A DNA stretch of 41,716 bases, taken from Rhodocyclaceae bacterium. GTDB taxonomy: Bacteria; Pseudomonadota; Gammaproteobacteria; Burkholderiales; Rhodocyclaceae. Within the stretch, counting starts at the first letter, position 1; each line of letters begins with the position of its first letter. The notes below the pieces were generated by a model. The model saw nothing but the letters and a program-made list of their open reading frames with translations. It made no database searches and was not told the origin of the DNA. Both the position numbers and the translations under genes were made by a program. The stretch is from NCBI GenBank assembly GCA_024709955.1, contig JANJVS010000031.1:1-41716 (forward strand). The letters are read 5' to 3'. Below are positions 7,809 through 19,603 of the stretch, piece by piece.

Positions 7809-9773
7809 TTAAAAAACGGCAGCTTGGAGACGGGCCTTGCGGACGCTGTCCATCACGGCTGCCACGGCTTCTTCGATGGTCAACGCGGTCGTATCGACCA
7901 GGTCGGCATCGTCGCATTGCTTCAGGGGGGCCACGCTTCTCGCGGCATCGCGGGCGTCGCGCTCCCTGAGGTCCTTCACAATGTCCTGCAAAAGGGGGCG
8001 CATGTTATCAGGCATTCCCTTGTCGATCAACTGTTTATAGCGCCTTTCGCCACGCGCCTCGGCCGAGGCGGTCAAAAACACCTTGACCGGGGCGTCGGGG
8101 AACACCACCGAGCCCATGTCGCGCCCGTCGGCCACCAGTCCGGGGAAGCGCCGGTAGGCCCGCTGGCGGTCCAGCAGGGCCGTACGCACCGCCGGCAAGG
8201 CGGCCACTTTCGAGGCGCCGACACCGACATCCTCGGCGCGGATCGCCTCGGTAACCTCTTCTCCGAAAAGAAGAATCTTGTCGCCGACAAACTCCGCCGG
8301 TAGTTCGGCGGCAACCTTGGCCACGGCGGCCTCGTCGTCGAGAGCCACGCCGGCTTTCAGCGCCGCCAAGGCCGTCAGGCGATAGAGCGCCCCGCTGTCG
8401 AGAAAATGGAAGCCCAGCGCCTGGGCCACGCGCTGGGCCACCGTGCCCTTGCCCGAGGCCGAGGGGCCGTCGATGGCGATCACCGGGGCGGCGATTTGCG
8501 CGAAGGCGTCGAAGTAGTGCGGAAAGGTCTTGGCCACGCACTTGGGATCGTTGATGCGCACCGGCACCCCTCCCAGCGCGGCGAGGGAGAAGCACATCGC
8601 CATGCGGTGGTCGTCGTAGGTGTCGATGGCGGCATTGTTCAGCAAACTCGGCGCTGGCAGGACGGTGAGCGCGTCCGCCCCCTCCTCCACCGTCGCGCCC
8701 AGCTTGCGCAGTTCCGCGGCCATCGCGGCGATGCGGTCGGTTTCCTTGACGCGCCAGGAGGCGATGTTGCGCAGGGTGCATGGGCCGTCGGCGAACAGCG
8801 CGGCCACCGCCAGAGTCATCGCCGCGTCGGGGATGTGGTTGAGGTCGAGGTCGAAGGCCTTGAGCTTGCCGGCGGCCGGCGCGGAGGCCTCGATGTGGTT
8901 GTCGCCCCAGACGATGCGCGCGCCCATGGTTTCCAGTGCGGCGGCGAACCTGATGTCGCCCTGGATGCTCCGCAGGCCGACGCCCTCGACGCGCACCGGG
9001 CCGCCGCCGATGGCGCCCGCCGCGAGGAAATAGGAGGCCGCCGAGGCGTCGCCTTCCACATGCAGCAGGCCGGGGCTGCGATAGCGCTGGCCGGCGGGGA
9101 TCGTGAAGCGCCCCCACCCGTCGCGCTGAACGGTCACGCCGAAGCGGGCCATGAGGTTCAGCGTGATCTCGATGTAGGGCTTGGAGATGAGCTCGGTGGT
9201 CATCTCGATGACCGCCGTCTCGCCCGTCAGTGGCAGCGCCATCAGCAAGGCGGTGAGGAACTGAGAGGACACGTCGCCGCGCACGCGGATCGGCGCGGCG
9301 AGCCTCGCAGCCGCGGGATGAATCTCCAGCGGCGGATAACCCTCGTTGCCGGCGTAGCGCACGTCGCAGCCGATCTGGCGCAGGCCGTCCACGAGATCGC
9401 CGATCGGCCGCTCGTGCATGCGCGGCACGCCGGAGAGCTTGTAGCGGCCGCCCGAGAGCGCCAGCGCCGCGGTCAGCGGCCGGATCGCCGTGCCGGCGTT
9501 GCCCATGAACAGCTCGGCATCCTTGCCGGGAAAAACGCCGGCGCAGCCGGACACCCGATAGGCGTTCGTTCCAATCGCCGTGACGCCGACGCCCAGCTGT
9601 TGCAGCGCCGCGAGCATGACGCGCGTGTCGTCGGAATCGAGCAGGTCGCGGATCTCGGTCTCGCCCGCCGCCAGCGCGGCCAGCAGCAGCATGCGGTTGG
9701 AAATGCTCTTGGAGCCCGGCAGCTTGACCGTGCCGGCGGCCCGCTGCAGCGCGGGCAGGTCGAGATGATCCAT
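7809..9773 (-). CDS. aroA-cmk: Bifunctional EPSP synthase / cytidylate kinase fusion
   Basis: A single 654-residue frame joins two enzymes. Residues ~1-428 are AroA (5-enolpyruvylshikimate-3-phosphate synthase): [46 protein letters not shown] and [14 protein letters not shown]. Residues ~429-654 are cytidylate kinase: P-loop [37 protein letters not shown] and the basic lid RRYKQL. There is essentially no linker between [12 protein letters not shown] and APVIAID. The first half catalyses the sixth step of the shikimate pathway; the second phosphorylates (d)CMP. The two genes are adjacent in many Proteobacteria, and fused forms are known in betaproteobacteria. No stop or frameshift separates the halves. 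The start overlaps the tyrA stop (TGATG). Confidence 0.95.
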   Translation of the reverse strand: MDHLDLPALQRAAGTVKLPGSKSISNRMLLLAALAAGETEIRDLLDSDDTRVMLAALQQLGVGVTAIGTNAYRVSGCAGVFPGKDAELFMGNAGTAIRPLTAALALSGGRYKLSGVPRMHERPIGDLVDGLRQIGCDVRYAGNEGYPPLEIHPAAARLAAPIRVRGDVSSQFLTALLMALPLTGETAVIEMTTELISKPYIEITLNLMARFGVTVQRDGWGRFTIPAGQRYRSPGLLHVEGDASAASYFLAAGAIGGGPVRVEGVGLRSIQGDIRFAAALETMGARIVWGDNHIEASAPAAGKLKAFDLDLNHIPDAAMTLAVAALFADGPCTLRNIASWRVKETDRIAAMAAELRKLGATVEEGADALTVLPAPSLLNNAAIDTYDDHRMAMCFSLAALGGVPVRINDPKCVAKTFPHYFDAFAQIAAPVIAIDGPSASGKGTVAQRVAQALGFHFLDSGALYRLTALAALKAGVALDDEAAVAKVAAELPAEFVGDKILLFGEEVTEAIRAEDVGVGASKVAALPAVRTALLDRQRAYRRFPGLVADGRDMGSVVFPDAPVKVFLTASAEARGERRYKQLIDKGMPDNMRPLLQDIVKDLRERDARDAARSVAPLKQCDDADLVDTTALTIEEAVAAVMDSVRKARLQAAVF

Positions 9774-10702
9774 CACTTCCCTTGCGTGTTGAAGGTATCG
9801 AGCCAGGCGTCGCGCCGCGTGCGCGCGGTGGCGAACATCGCTTCGAGGCCGGCGCTGTCCGCGCTCGCGAGCAGCACGCGGGTGCGCAACAGCTCGGCCA
9901 TGTAGGCGTCCAGTTCCTTGAGCAGCGCATTGCGGTTGGCGATGCAGATGTCGCGCCACATCTCGGGATGGCTGCTGGCGATGCGCGTGAAGTCGCGGAA
10001 GCCGCTGGCGGCGAAACCGAACAGCTGGTCGGCGTTGTCGCGCAGCGCCAGGTCATGCACCAGCGCGAAGGCGAGCAGGTGCGGCAGGTGGCTCACGGCG
10101 GCGAAGACGCGGTCATGTTCCTCGGGAGCCAGTTCGGACACCCGGGCGCCGCAGGTTTCCCAGGCGGCGCGCACCGCCTGGACGGACTCGGGCATGTTCT
10201 CCGGCAGGGGCGTGAGCACCACGCGCTTGCCGACATAGAGATCGGCCCTGGCGGCGGCGACGCCGCTTTTCTCGGCGCCGGCGATCGGATGACCGGGCAC
10301 GAACTGGCCGATCTTGGCGCCCAGGGCGGCGCGCGCGGCGGCGACCACGTCGGCCTTGGTGCTGCCGCCGTCGGTGACGAGGGTGTGGGCGTCGAGATGG
10401 GGCGCCATGGCCCGCATCACCGCTTCCATCTGGCCGACCGGCATGCCGAGCAGGACGAGGTCGGCGCCCTCGAGCGCGCTCGCCCAGTCGGTGGCGATTT
10501 CGTCGATCACGCCGAGTTGCAGCGCTTGCTCCAGCGGCGCGCGGGTGCGGCCCATGCCGACGATATGCAGCTCGTCGCACCGTCCCGCCAGCGCCGACTT
10601 TTCGCGTCGTGCCGCGAAATATTCCTTTACGGCCAGCGCGAAGGAACCGCCGATCAGGCCGACGCCGCAGACGACGATCTTGCTGGGACGCGCGCCGGCC
10701 AT
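9773..10702 (-). CDS. tyrA: Prephenate dehydrogenase
   Basis: The 309-residue NAD(P)-dependent enzyme decarboxylates prephenate to 4-hydroxyphenylpyruvate in tyrosine synthesis; some family members also take arogenate. It has the Rossmann GVGLIGGS at residues 13-20, [11 protein letters not shown] near 110-120, [12 protein letters not shown] near 135-146 with the catalytic His, and [12 protein letters not shown] near 205-216. The loop between the first helix and second strand is about 14 residues longer than I expect, reading [22 protein letters not shown]. Residues 34-42 of it are encoded by a dispersed repeat copy (10577-10602). It overlaps hisC upstream and aroA downstream (TGATG each). Confidence 0.94.
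   Translation of the reverse strand: MAGARPSKIVVCGVGLIGGSFALAVKEYFAARREKSALAGRCDELHIVGMGRTRAPLEQALQLGVIDEIATDWASALEGADLVLLGMPVGQMEAVMRAMAPHLDAHTLVTDGGSTKADVVAAARAALGAKIGQFVPGHPIAGAEKSGVAAARADLYVGKRVVLTPLPENMPESVQAVRAAWETCGARVSELAPEEHDRVFAAVSHLPHLLAFALVHDLALRDNADQLFGFAASGFRDFTRIASSHPEMWRDICIANRNALLKELDAYMAELLRTRVLLASADSAGLEAMFATARTRRDAWLDTFNTQGK
10577..10602 (-). repeat. 26-bp dispersed repeat, copy in tyrA
   Basis: On the minus strand it reads AAAAGTCGGCGCTGG then CGGGACGGTGC, one mismatch from the copy at 303-328 and one from that at 21122-21147. It encodes EKSALAGRC in an extended loop of TyrA. The five bases before it (ACGCG) are also shared with copy 1. Confidence 0.85.
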
Positions 10703-11790
10703 CAGAGCGATATTTCCAACGCTTCGAGGAAGCGCGCGTTCTCGGTTTCGAGGCCGATGGTCACGCGCAGGTGGTTCGGCAGGCCGTAGCCGCCGATCGG
10801 ACGCACGATGACGCCCTGCTTGAGCAGTTTCTGGTTCACCGCCGCGCCGTCGGCGACGGCGAAGGTGACGAAGTTGCCGTGGGAGGGAATGTGTTCGAGG
10901 CCCAGGCGCTTGAGGCCGGCGACGATCTGCTCCATGCCCTTGCGGTTGAGCTCGAAGGATTCGGCGACGAACAGATGGTCGTCGAGGGCCGCGCAGGCCG
11001 CCGCGATCGCCAGGTTATTGACGTTGAAGGGCTGGCGCACGCGGTTGATCAGGTCGGCCACCTCGGGCGCGGCGACGGCATAGCCGACGCGCAGGCCGGC
11101 GAGGCCGTAGATCTTCGAGAAGGTGCGCGTGACGATCAGGTTCGGGAATTCCTTGATCCAGGCCACGGTGTCGGCGCGATCCGCCGGCGCCAGGTATTCG
11201 TTGTAGGCCTCGTCGAGCACGACGGCGACGTCGGCCGGCACGGACTGCAGGAAGGCGCGCAGTTCCGGGTAAGGCAGGAAGTTGCCGGTCGGGTTGTTCG
11301 GGTTGGCGATCCAGACGACGCGGGTGTCGGGCCGGATCGCCGCCTTCATCGCGGCGAGGTCGTGGCCATAGTGCTTCGCCGGGGCGACGACGCACGCCGC
11401 GCCGGTGGACAGGGTCGCCAGCGGATAGACGGCGAAGGCGTGCTGGGAGAATACCGCCGAGCGGCCCGGCGCAAGGAACACGCGTGCAGCCAGGTCGAGC
11501 ACGTCGTTCGAGCCGTTGCCAAGCACCACCTGGTTCTGCCCCACGCCCAACCGCTCGGCCAGCGCGGCGATGAGTTCGAACTGGTCGGGATAACGCTCGA
11601 TGCCGGCGCTGGCGGCCGCGACGGCGGCGCGCGCCTTCGGGCTCATGCCCAGCGGATTCTCGTTGGAGGCGAGCTTGACGATCCGTTCGACCGGCAGCCC
11701 CATTTCGCGCGCCAGGGCGGTGATCGGCTTGCCCGGCACGTAGGGGGAAATGCCGCGGATATAGGACAGCGCCTGTTCGGTGATGCTCAT
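10702..11790 (-). CDS. hisC: Histidinol-phosphate aminotransferase
   Basis: This 362-residue PLP-dependent class I/II aminotransferase has LASNENPLGMSPKA near residues 38-51, GNGSNDVLDLAARVF near 95-109, ANPNNPTGNF, VVLDEAYNEY, and the PLP lysine region TFSKIYGLAGLRVGYA. HisC makes histidinol phosphate from imidazole acetol phosphate. Because it lies between pheA and tyrA it may also, or mainly, transaminate phenylpyruvate and 4-hydroxyphenylpyruvate; this cannot be settled from sequence alone. The stop overlaps the tyrA start and it begins 27 bp after pheA. Confidence 0.93.
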   Translation of the reverse strand: MSITEQALSYIRGISPYVPGKPITALAREMGLPVERIVKLASNENPLGMSPKARAAVAAASAGIERYPDQFELIAALAERLGVGQNQVVLGNGSNDVLDLAARVFLAPGRSAVFSQHAFAVYPLATLSTGAACVVAPAKHYGHDLAAMKAAIRPDTRVVWIANPNNPTGNFLPYPELRAFLQSVPADVAVVLDEAYNEYLAPADRADTVAWIKEFPNLIVTRTFSKIYGLAGLRVGYAVAAPEVADLINRVRQPFNVNNLAIAAACAALDDHLFVAESFELNRKGMEQIVAGLKRLGLEHIPSHGNFVTFAVADGAAVNQKLLKQGVIVRPIGGYGLPNHLRVTIGLETENARFLEALEISL

Positions 11791-11817
11791 GCGAACCCCG
11801 CTAGAAAAAATATGGAT

Positions 11818-12900
11818 TTAATTCCCGGCCTTGGGATAGGAGCCGAGCTCCTTGAGGAAGCCGACGCAGCCGCGCAGATCCTCCAATGCGGCGGCAACCT
11901 TGGCGTCCTGGCGATGGCCGTCGATATCGACGAAGAACACGTATTCCCAGCGGCTGTTGCCGAAGCCGCGCGCGGGACGCGACTCGAAGCGCGACATCGA
12001 GACGCCGTGCTGCTTGAGCGGGGTCAGCAGATCGTGCACCGCCCCCGGCTTGTTCTGTGCCGAGCAGACGAAGGAGGTCTTGTCGAGGCCCGACGGTCCC
12101 GCGTCGTGGTTGGCCAGCACGACGAAGCGGGTCGTGTTGTTGGGGTCGTCCTCGATGTTGGCGGCGAGGATGTCGAGCTCGTAGAGCCGCGCCGCCGCCT
12201 CGCCGGCGATGGCACAGGCCTCCGGGTCCTGCGCCGCCATGCGCGCCGCCTCGGCGTTGCTCGCCACCGGCACGCGCGGCAGGTTCGGCAGGTTGCGGTT
12301 GAGCCACTCGTGGCACTGGGCGAGCGACTGGGCGTGGGAATACAGCTTCTTCGCCTCGGTCAGCGAGGCCGCCTTGGTCATCAGGTTCTGGTGGATGCGC
12401 AGATTGACCTCGCCGCAAATCATCAGCGGCGAGGTCAGCATCTGGTCGAGGGTGCGGCCGACCGAGCCCTCCGTCGAGTTCTCGATGGGCACCACGCCGT
12501 AATCGACCTGCCCCGCCTCGACGGCGCGGAACACGTCGTCGATGGTCAGGAAGGGCGTGAAGGTCGGTGCCGAGCCGAAATGCTTTTTCGCCGCCGACTC
12601 GGTAAAGGTGCCGGCAGGGCCGAAATAGGCGATCTTGAGCGGCTGTTCGAGCGCCAGGCAGGCCGACATCACCTCGCGGAAGATCGTCCGGACGGCCGTC
12701 TCGGGCAGCGGTCCGGGATTGGTTTCCGCGATGCGGCGCAGCACCTGGGCCTCGCGCTCGGGGCGGTAGATGTTGCCGTGCTTGATCGCGCCGACGCGCT
12801 GCGCGAGCCGCGCCCGCTCGGAGAGCAGGCGCAGCACCTCGCCGTCAATATGGTCGATGCCGTCGCGCAGCTTGGCGAGCTCTTCGTGTTGGTCAGCCAT
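11818..12900 (-). CDS. pheA: Chorismate mutase / prephenate dehydratase (P-protein)
   Basis: The 360-residue enzyme has three parts: an AroQ chorismate mutase helix bundle (residues ~1-90, [23 protein letters not shown] and [12 protein letters not shown]), a prephenate dehydratase domain (~91-270, [29 protein letters not shown], with the catalytic TTRFVV segment), and a C-terminal ACT domain (~275-355, [19 protein letters not shown] and [20 protein letters not shown]). The ESRP motif suggests phenylalanine feedback control. It converts chorismate to phenylpyruvate. It overlaps serC by 8 bp and sits upstream of hisC and tyrA in an aromatic amino acid run. Confidence 0.96.
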   Translation of the reverse strand: MADQHEELAKLRDGIDHIDGEVLRLLSERARLAQRVGAIKHGNIYRPEREAQVLRRIAETNPGPLPETAVRTIFREVMSACLALEQPLKIAYFGPAGTFTESAAKKHFGSAPTFTPFLTIDDVFRAVEAGQVDYGVVPIENSTEGSVGRTLDQMLTSPLMICGEVNLRIHQNLMTKAASLTEAKKLYSHAQSLAQCHEWLNRNLPNLPRVPVASNAEAARMAAQDPEACAIAGEAAARLYELDILAANIEDDPNNTTRFVVLANHDAGPSGLDKTSFVCSAQNKPGAVHDLLTPLKQHGVSMSRFESRPARGFGNSRWEYVFFVDIDGHRQDAKVAAALEDLRGCVGFLKELGSYPKAGN

Positions 12901-13990
12901 GGCGTCGCTCGAAGTCCTTCATGAAATCCACGAGGGCGGCGACGCCCTCCATGCTCATCGCGTTGTAGATCGAGGCGCGCATGCCGCCGACCGTCTTGTG
13001 GCCCTTGAGCTGAACCAGTCCGGCCGCCTTCGCCTCGTCCAGGAATGCCTGGTTGAGCGCTTCGTCCCTGAGGAAGAACGGCACGTTCATGCGCGAGCGG
13101 CAGGCCTTGGCGACGCGGTTCTCGTAGAGGCCGGAAGCGTCGATGCAGTCGTAGAGCAGCCGCGCCTTGGCGATGTTCTGCCGCTCGATGGCGGCAACGC
13201 CGCCCTGGGCCTTGAGCCACTTGAACACCAGGCCGGCGACGTAGATCGAATAAGTCGGCGGCGTGTTGTACATCGAATCGTTGTCGGCCACCAACTGGTA
13301 GTCGAAGGCCGTGGGACAGGCCGGCAGCGCATGACCGATCAGGTCGTCGCGGACGATGACGAAGGTCAGGCCCGCCGGACCGATGTTCTTCTGCGCGCCG
13401 CCGAAGATCAGGCCGTACTTGGACACGTCGATCGGCCGCGACAGGATGTGGGAGGACATGTCCGCCACCACCGGCACGTCGCCGCGGCCGATGCGCCCCA
13501 GGTCCGGCTCGAAGGGATATTCGACGCCGACGATGGTCTCGTTGGTGCAGGTGAACACGTAGGACGGAGCGGCGGACAGCCGCCACTCTGCCATGGGCGG
13601 CACGTCGAGGAAGCCACCCGTCGAGGTATCCACGGCGATGTTCGTTTTGCCGTACTTGCGTGCCTCCTTCTCCGACTTGACCGACCAGGTGCCGGTGATG
13701 ACGTAGTCGGCGGAGCCGGTGCGACCGATCAGGTTGAGCGGAATGATCGCGTTCTCGCCGATCGCCCCGCCCTGCATGAACAGCACCTGGTAGTTGTCGG
13801 GAATCGCCAGCAGTTCGCGGAAATCGGCGAGGGCCTCGTCGTGGATGGCCATGTATTCCTTGCCGCGGTGGCTCATTTCCATCACGCTCATGCCGCAACC
13901 GTGCCAGTCGAGCATTTCCTCGGCGGCCTGGCGCAGCACCGCCTCGGGCAACACCGCCGGGCCGGCGCTGAAGTTGAATACGCGGGACAC
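12893..13990 (-). CDS. serC: Phosphoserine aminotransferase
   Basis: The 365-residue PLP enzyme begins [18 protein letters not shown]. It has EMSHRGKEY and FMQGGAI near the cofactor site, [12 protein letters not shown] with the PLP Asp, and [17 protein letters not shown] with the Schiff-base lysine. It converts 3-phosphohydroxypyruvate to phosphoserine, and also acts in pyridoxal phosphate synthesis in many bacteria. It follows gyrA with a 6-bp gap and overlaps pheA by 8 bp, the gyrA-serC-pheA-hisC-tyrA-aroA order familiar from betaproteobacteria. Confidence 0.97.
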   Translation of the reverse strand: MSRVFNFSAGPAVLPEAVLRQAAEEMLDWHGCGMSVMEMSHRGKEYMAIHDEALADFRELLAIPDNYQVLFMQGGAIGENAIIPLNLIGRTGSADYVITGTWSVKSEKEARKYGKTNIAVDTSTGGFLDVPPMAEWRLSAAPSYVFTCTNETIVGVEYPFEPDLGRIGRGDVPVVADMSSHILSRPIDVSKYGLIFGGAQKNIGPAGLTFVIVRDDLIGHALPACPTAFDYQLVADNDSMYNTPPTYSIYVAGLVFKWLKAQGGVAAIERQNIAKARLLYDCIDASGLYENRVAKACRSRMNVPFFLRDEALNQAFLDEAKAAGLVQLKGHKTVGGMRASIYNAMSMEGVAALVDFMKDFERRHG

Positions 13991-13996
13991 CCTTGC

Positions 13997-16546
<2,550 letters not shown>

Positions 16547-16589
16547 GTAGGCAGCCGCCCCGCTTTGCGGGCTATTCCAAAAGCGCGGA

Positions 16590-16598
16590 ATTCTAGCA
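16590..16598 (-). promoter_or_regulatory. gyrA: Possible gyrA promoter (extended -10)
   Basis: On the minus strand the spacer reads TGCTAGAAT, an extended -10 element, 44 bases before the gyrA start codon. The -35 region is weak. Two inverted repeats lie nearby: CCCGC-AAA-GCGGG in the leader (near 16559-16571) and CCGGACG/CGTCCGG just upstream (16610-16628). Confidence 0.45.
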
Positions 16599-16680
16599 CG
16601 CATCGCCCTCCGGACGGCATTCGTCCGGCATTCGCGGATTTACGCTAAGGTACTGTCGCCTCGCATATTTCGACGACGAC

Positions 16681-18036
16681 ATGAGCGCTCAGAATCCTCC
16701 CCGCCCCCCCCCAGAAGGACTGGAAGTCGACCAAATCATCGATGCCCGCTGGGTCATTCCCATCGAACCCGCCGGCCTGGTCCTTGAAAACCACAGTCTG
16801 GCCATCCAGGGCGATCGCATCCTCGACCTGCTCCCCACGGCGGAAGCCGCGACGCGCTACCGCGCCAGGCGCCGTCTGCATCTCGACGCCCATGTGCTGA
16901 TGCCGGGCCTCATCAACCTGCATACCCATGCGGCCATGTGCCTGTTGCGCGGCTTCGCCGACGACATGCCCCTGATGCGCTGGCTCAAGGAGCGCATCTG
17001 GCCCGCGGAAAGCCGCCACGTCGGCCCCGATTTCGTATATGACGGCACCCTCCTCGCTTGCTGGGAGATGCTGCGCGGCGGCATCACCTGCTTCAACGAC
17101 ATGTACTTTTTCCCCGCCGCCGCCGCCAAGGCCGCCCTGGCGGCCGGAATGCGGGCCGCTCTCGGCATCACGGTCTTCGAGTTTCCCAGCGCCTACGGCA
17201 GCAGCGCCGCGGACTATCTGGACAAGGGCCTGGCGACGCGGGACGCCCTGCGCGACGAAGCATCGATCTCCTTCTGCCTCGCCCCCCATGCGCCCTATAC
17301 CGTCGCGGACCCCAGCTTCGAACGGATTGTCGCGCTCGCCAACCAGCTCGACCTGCCGATCCACATCCACCTCCACGAAACCCTGGACGAAATCGCCGGC
17401 AGCCATAAGGACCATGGCATGCGGCCCTTCGAGCGCCTGCGGCGGCTCGGGCTGCTGGGCCCCAGGCTGGTCGCCGTCCATGCTGTGCATCTGGAGCAGG
17501 AGGAAATCGCCGCCCTGGCCTTTCACGCTTGTCACGTCGCCCACTGCCCCACCTCGAACATGAAGCTCGCCAGCGGCATCGCACCTGTCGGCGCCATGCT
17601 GGATCACGGAATCGGCATTGGACTAGGCAGCGATAGCGCCGCCAGCAACAACCGGCTCGACCTGTTCCAGGAAATGCGCCACGCGGCGCTGCTGGCCAAG
17701 GCAGCCACCCACGATGCGGAGTGCCTTCCGGCCCACCAGGCGCTCGCCATGGCGACCATCGAAGGCGCACGCGCCTTGGGACTGGAGGGACAGATCGGCT
17801 CCCTGCTCCCCGGCAAGGCCGCCTACCTGATGGCGGTACGACTGGACGACTGGCAGTTGCTACCCTGCTTCGATCCCGCATCCCATCTGGTTTACGCGGC
17901 CGGACGCGAATCCGTCAGCCATGTCTGGGTCGCCGGAAAGTTGCGCATAGACGACAAACAACCGGTTGACCTGGATATCAAGGCATTGCTGCATAAACTT
18001 AATGTGTGGCAGAATATGATTTCGAATCAAAGCTAG
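16681..18036 (+). CDS. mtaD: TRZ/ATZ amidohydrolase, MTA/SAH deaminase-like
   Basis: This 451-residue metal-dependent amidohydrolase has HxH in GLINLHTHAAM near residue 80, the metal His in IHIHLHET near 225, VHAVHL near 262, and the catalytic Asp in GIGLGSDSAASNN near 317. This set matches 5'-methylthioadenosine/S-adenosylhomocysteine deaminases of the ATZ/TRZ family. Other cytosine or guanine deaminase-like activities remain possible because substrate specificity is hard to read from motifs. It is divergent from gyrA with 134 bp between starts and lies two genes upstream of ubiG, a SAM-dependent methyltransferase that produces SAH. Confidence 0.88.
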   Translation: MSAQNPPRPPPEGLEVDQIIDARWVIPIEPAGLVLENHSLAIQGDRILDLLPTAEAATRYRARRRLHLDAHVLMPGLINLHTHAAMCLLRGFADDMPLMRWLKERIWPAESRHVGPDFVYDGTLLACWEMLRGGITCFNDMYFFPAAAAKAALAAGMRAALGITVFEFPSAYGSSAADYLDKGLATRDALRDEASISFCLAPHAPYTVADPSFERIVALANQLDLPIHIHLHETLDEIAGSHKDHGMRPFERLRRLGLLGPRLVAVHAVHLEQEEIAALAFHACHVAHCPTSNMKLASGIAPVGAMLDHGIGIGLGSDSAASNNRLDLFQEMRHAALLAKAATHDAECLPAHQALAMATIEGARALGLEGQIGSLLPGKAAYLMAVRLDDWQLLPCFDPASHLVYAAGRESVSHVWVAGKLRIDDKQPVDLDIKALLHKLNVWQNMISNQS

Positions 18037-18124
18037 TTTGGTTGCTTCAGGGTAGCTTTGCCGCTAAGCAAAAACGTTCAAACGGTTTCAGTAAACTCCA
18101 ACGCATTTACGAGGGAAGACAAAC

Positions 18125-18790
18125 ATGATCAAGCTCGTCTCGAAGAACATCCTGCTGGCCGCCACCCTGGCCTCGATCGGCGCTGCCGCCCAAGCCCAGA
18201 CTCCGGGCGTGGATCTGAAGGGCACCGTCGGCTATGTAATTGACCAGCGTGGCTATGTCGCGAAGAGCGGCACCGGCCTCTGCTGGCGCACCGGCTACTG
18301 GACGCCGGCGATGGCCATCGCCGAGTGTGATCCGGATCTCGTCAAGAAGGAGGCCGCCCCCGCCGCCGCCCCCGCCGCCGCCGCCGCCGCGCCCAAGCCC
18401 GCCGCCAAGAAAGTGACCCTCGCCGCCGACGCCCTCTTCGATTTCGACAAGGCCGTGCTCCGTCCCGAAGGCAAGGCCAAGCTTGATCAGCTCGCCAACG
18501 ACATCAAGAACATCAAGCTGGAAGTCATCATCGCCGTCGGTCATGCGGACCGCATCGGCAGCGACAAGTACAACCAGAAGCTCTCCGAGCGTCGTGCCGC
18601 CGCCGTCAAGGACTACCTGGTCGGCAAGGGCATCGAAGCCAACCGCGTCTATGCCGAAGGCAAGGGCGAGAAGCAGCCCGTCACCGGCGACAAGTGCGGC
18701 AAGAGCGTCGCCAAGTCCAAGAAGCTGATCGAGTGCCTGCAGCCCGATCGCCGCGTCGAGATCGAGGTGATCGGCACGCAAGCCCAGTAA
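18125..18790 (+). CDS. OmpA-family outer membrane/peptidoglycan-associated protein
   Basis: The 221-residue protein has a signal peptide ([25 protein letters not shown], cleavage near 25), a short domain with [11 protein letters not shown] and two cysteines, an Ala/Pro linker (residues ~79-98), and a C-terminal OmpA domain with [39 protein letters not shown] and PDRRVEIEV. The N-terminal part is far too short for an OmpA beta-barrel, so it is a periplasmic peptidoglycan-binding protein or outer-membrane associated. The start has a clear ribosome site (GAGGGAAGAC) and an 88-bp AT-richer leader. A strong terminator follows. Confidence 0.93.
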   Translation: MIKLVSKNILLAATLASIGAAAQAQTPGVDLKGTVGYVIDQRGYVAKSGTGLCWRTGYWTPAMAIAECDPDLVKKEAAPAAAPAAAAAAPKPAAKKVTLAADALFDFDKAVLRPEGKAKLDQLANDIKNIKLEVIIAVGHADRIGSDKYNQKLSERRAAAVKDYLVGKGIEANRVYAEGKGEKQPVTGDKCGKSVAKSKKLIECLQPDRRVEIEVIGTQAQ

Positions 18791-18808
18791 GCCGAACACG
18801 GTGCCGAC

Positions 18809-18836
18809 AAAAAGCCCTGCCTAGCAGGGCTTTTTT
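18809..18836 (+). terminator. Rho-independent terminator after the OmpA-family gene
   Basis: AAAGCCCTGC-CTA-GCAGGGCTTT forms a 10-bp stem with a 3-base loop followed by a T-run, 19 bp after the stop codon. Confidence 0.93.
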
Positions 18837-18897
18837 CTTAGGTGCCCCGACCAGAGACCCGGCTTTGCCTCTTCACGTACTCCATCCCGCATACCAC

Positions 18898-19602
18898 ATG
18901 ACTACGACAGCCAACTTCGATCCGCAGGAACTCGCCAAGTTCGGCGAGCTGGCGCACCGCTGGTGGGATCCGAATTCCGAGTTCAAGCCCCTGCACGACA
19001 TCAATCCCCTGCGGCTCGGCTGGATCGACCGCTGCATCGGCCTGGACGGCAAGAAGGTGCTCGATGTCGGCTGCGGCGGCGGCCTGCTCAGCGAAGGCAT
19101 GGCCGCCTGCGGCGCCCGCGTGACCGGCATCGACCTGTCGGAAAAGGCGCTTGGCGTGGCGCGCCTGCACCTGCTCGAAAGCGGCCGGCAAGTCGATTAC
19201 CGCCTGATCGCCGCCGAAACCCTCGCCGCCGAGGCGCCGGCGAGCTTCGATGCCGTGACCTGCCTGGAAATGCTGGAGCACGTCCCCGATCCCGCCAGCA
19301 CCATCGCCGCCTGCGCGCGGCTGGTCAAGCCCGGCGGCCAGGTATTCTTCTCGACCATCAGCCGCAACCCCAAGGCCTATCTGTTCGCGGTCATCGGCGC
19401 CGAGTACATCCTCAACATGCTGCCGAAGGGCACCCACGACTACGCCAAATTCCTCCGCCCGGCGGAACTCGCTCGCTTCACCCGGCAGGCCGGGCTTGAC
19501 GTGGAGGAAATCGTCGGTATGAGCTACAACCCGCTGACGCGCAGCTACCGCCTGGGCGCGGACACGAGCGTCAACTACCTGCTGCGCGCCGCGCGTCCTT
19601 GA
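18898..19602 (+). CDS. ubiG: Ubiquinone biosynthesis O-methyltransferase
   Basis: The 234-residue class I SAM methyltransferase begins with the UbiG hallmark [27 protein letters not shown]. It has the SAM-binding [16 protein letters not shown] near residues 49-64, [10 protein letters not shown] near 76-85, and the membrane-associated segment [27 protein letters not shown]. It performs both O-methylations of ubiquinone synthesis. The ATG at 18898 is the first that gives the family N-terminus; the frame stays open upstream across the terminator but without similarity. It is convergent with the substrate-binding protein, with 1 bp between stops. Confidence 0.95.
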   Translation: MTTTANFDPQELAKFGELAHRWWDPNSEFKPLHDINPLRLGWIDRCIGLDGKKVLDVGCGGGLLSEGMAACGARVTGIDLSEKALGVARLHLLESGRQVDYRLIAAETLAAEAPASFDAVTCLEMLEHVPDPASTIAACARLVKPGGQVFFSTISRNPKAYLFAVIGAEYILNMLPKGTHDYAKFLRPAELARFTRQAGLDVEEIVGMSYNPLTRSYRLGADTSVNYLLRAARP

Positions 19603-19603
19603 T

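Noticed and set aside
18349-18410. Low-complexity GCC-rich tract in the OmpA-family gene as a possible phase-variable repeat
   Set aside because: It is an in-frame Ala/Pro linker made of trinucleotides; length change would not shift the frame.
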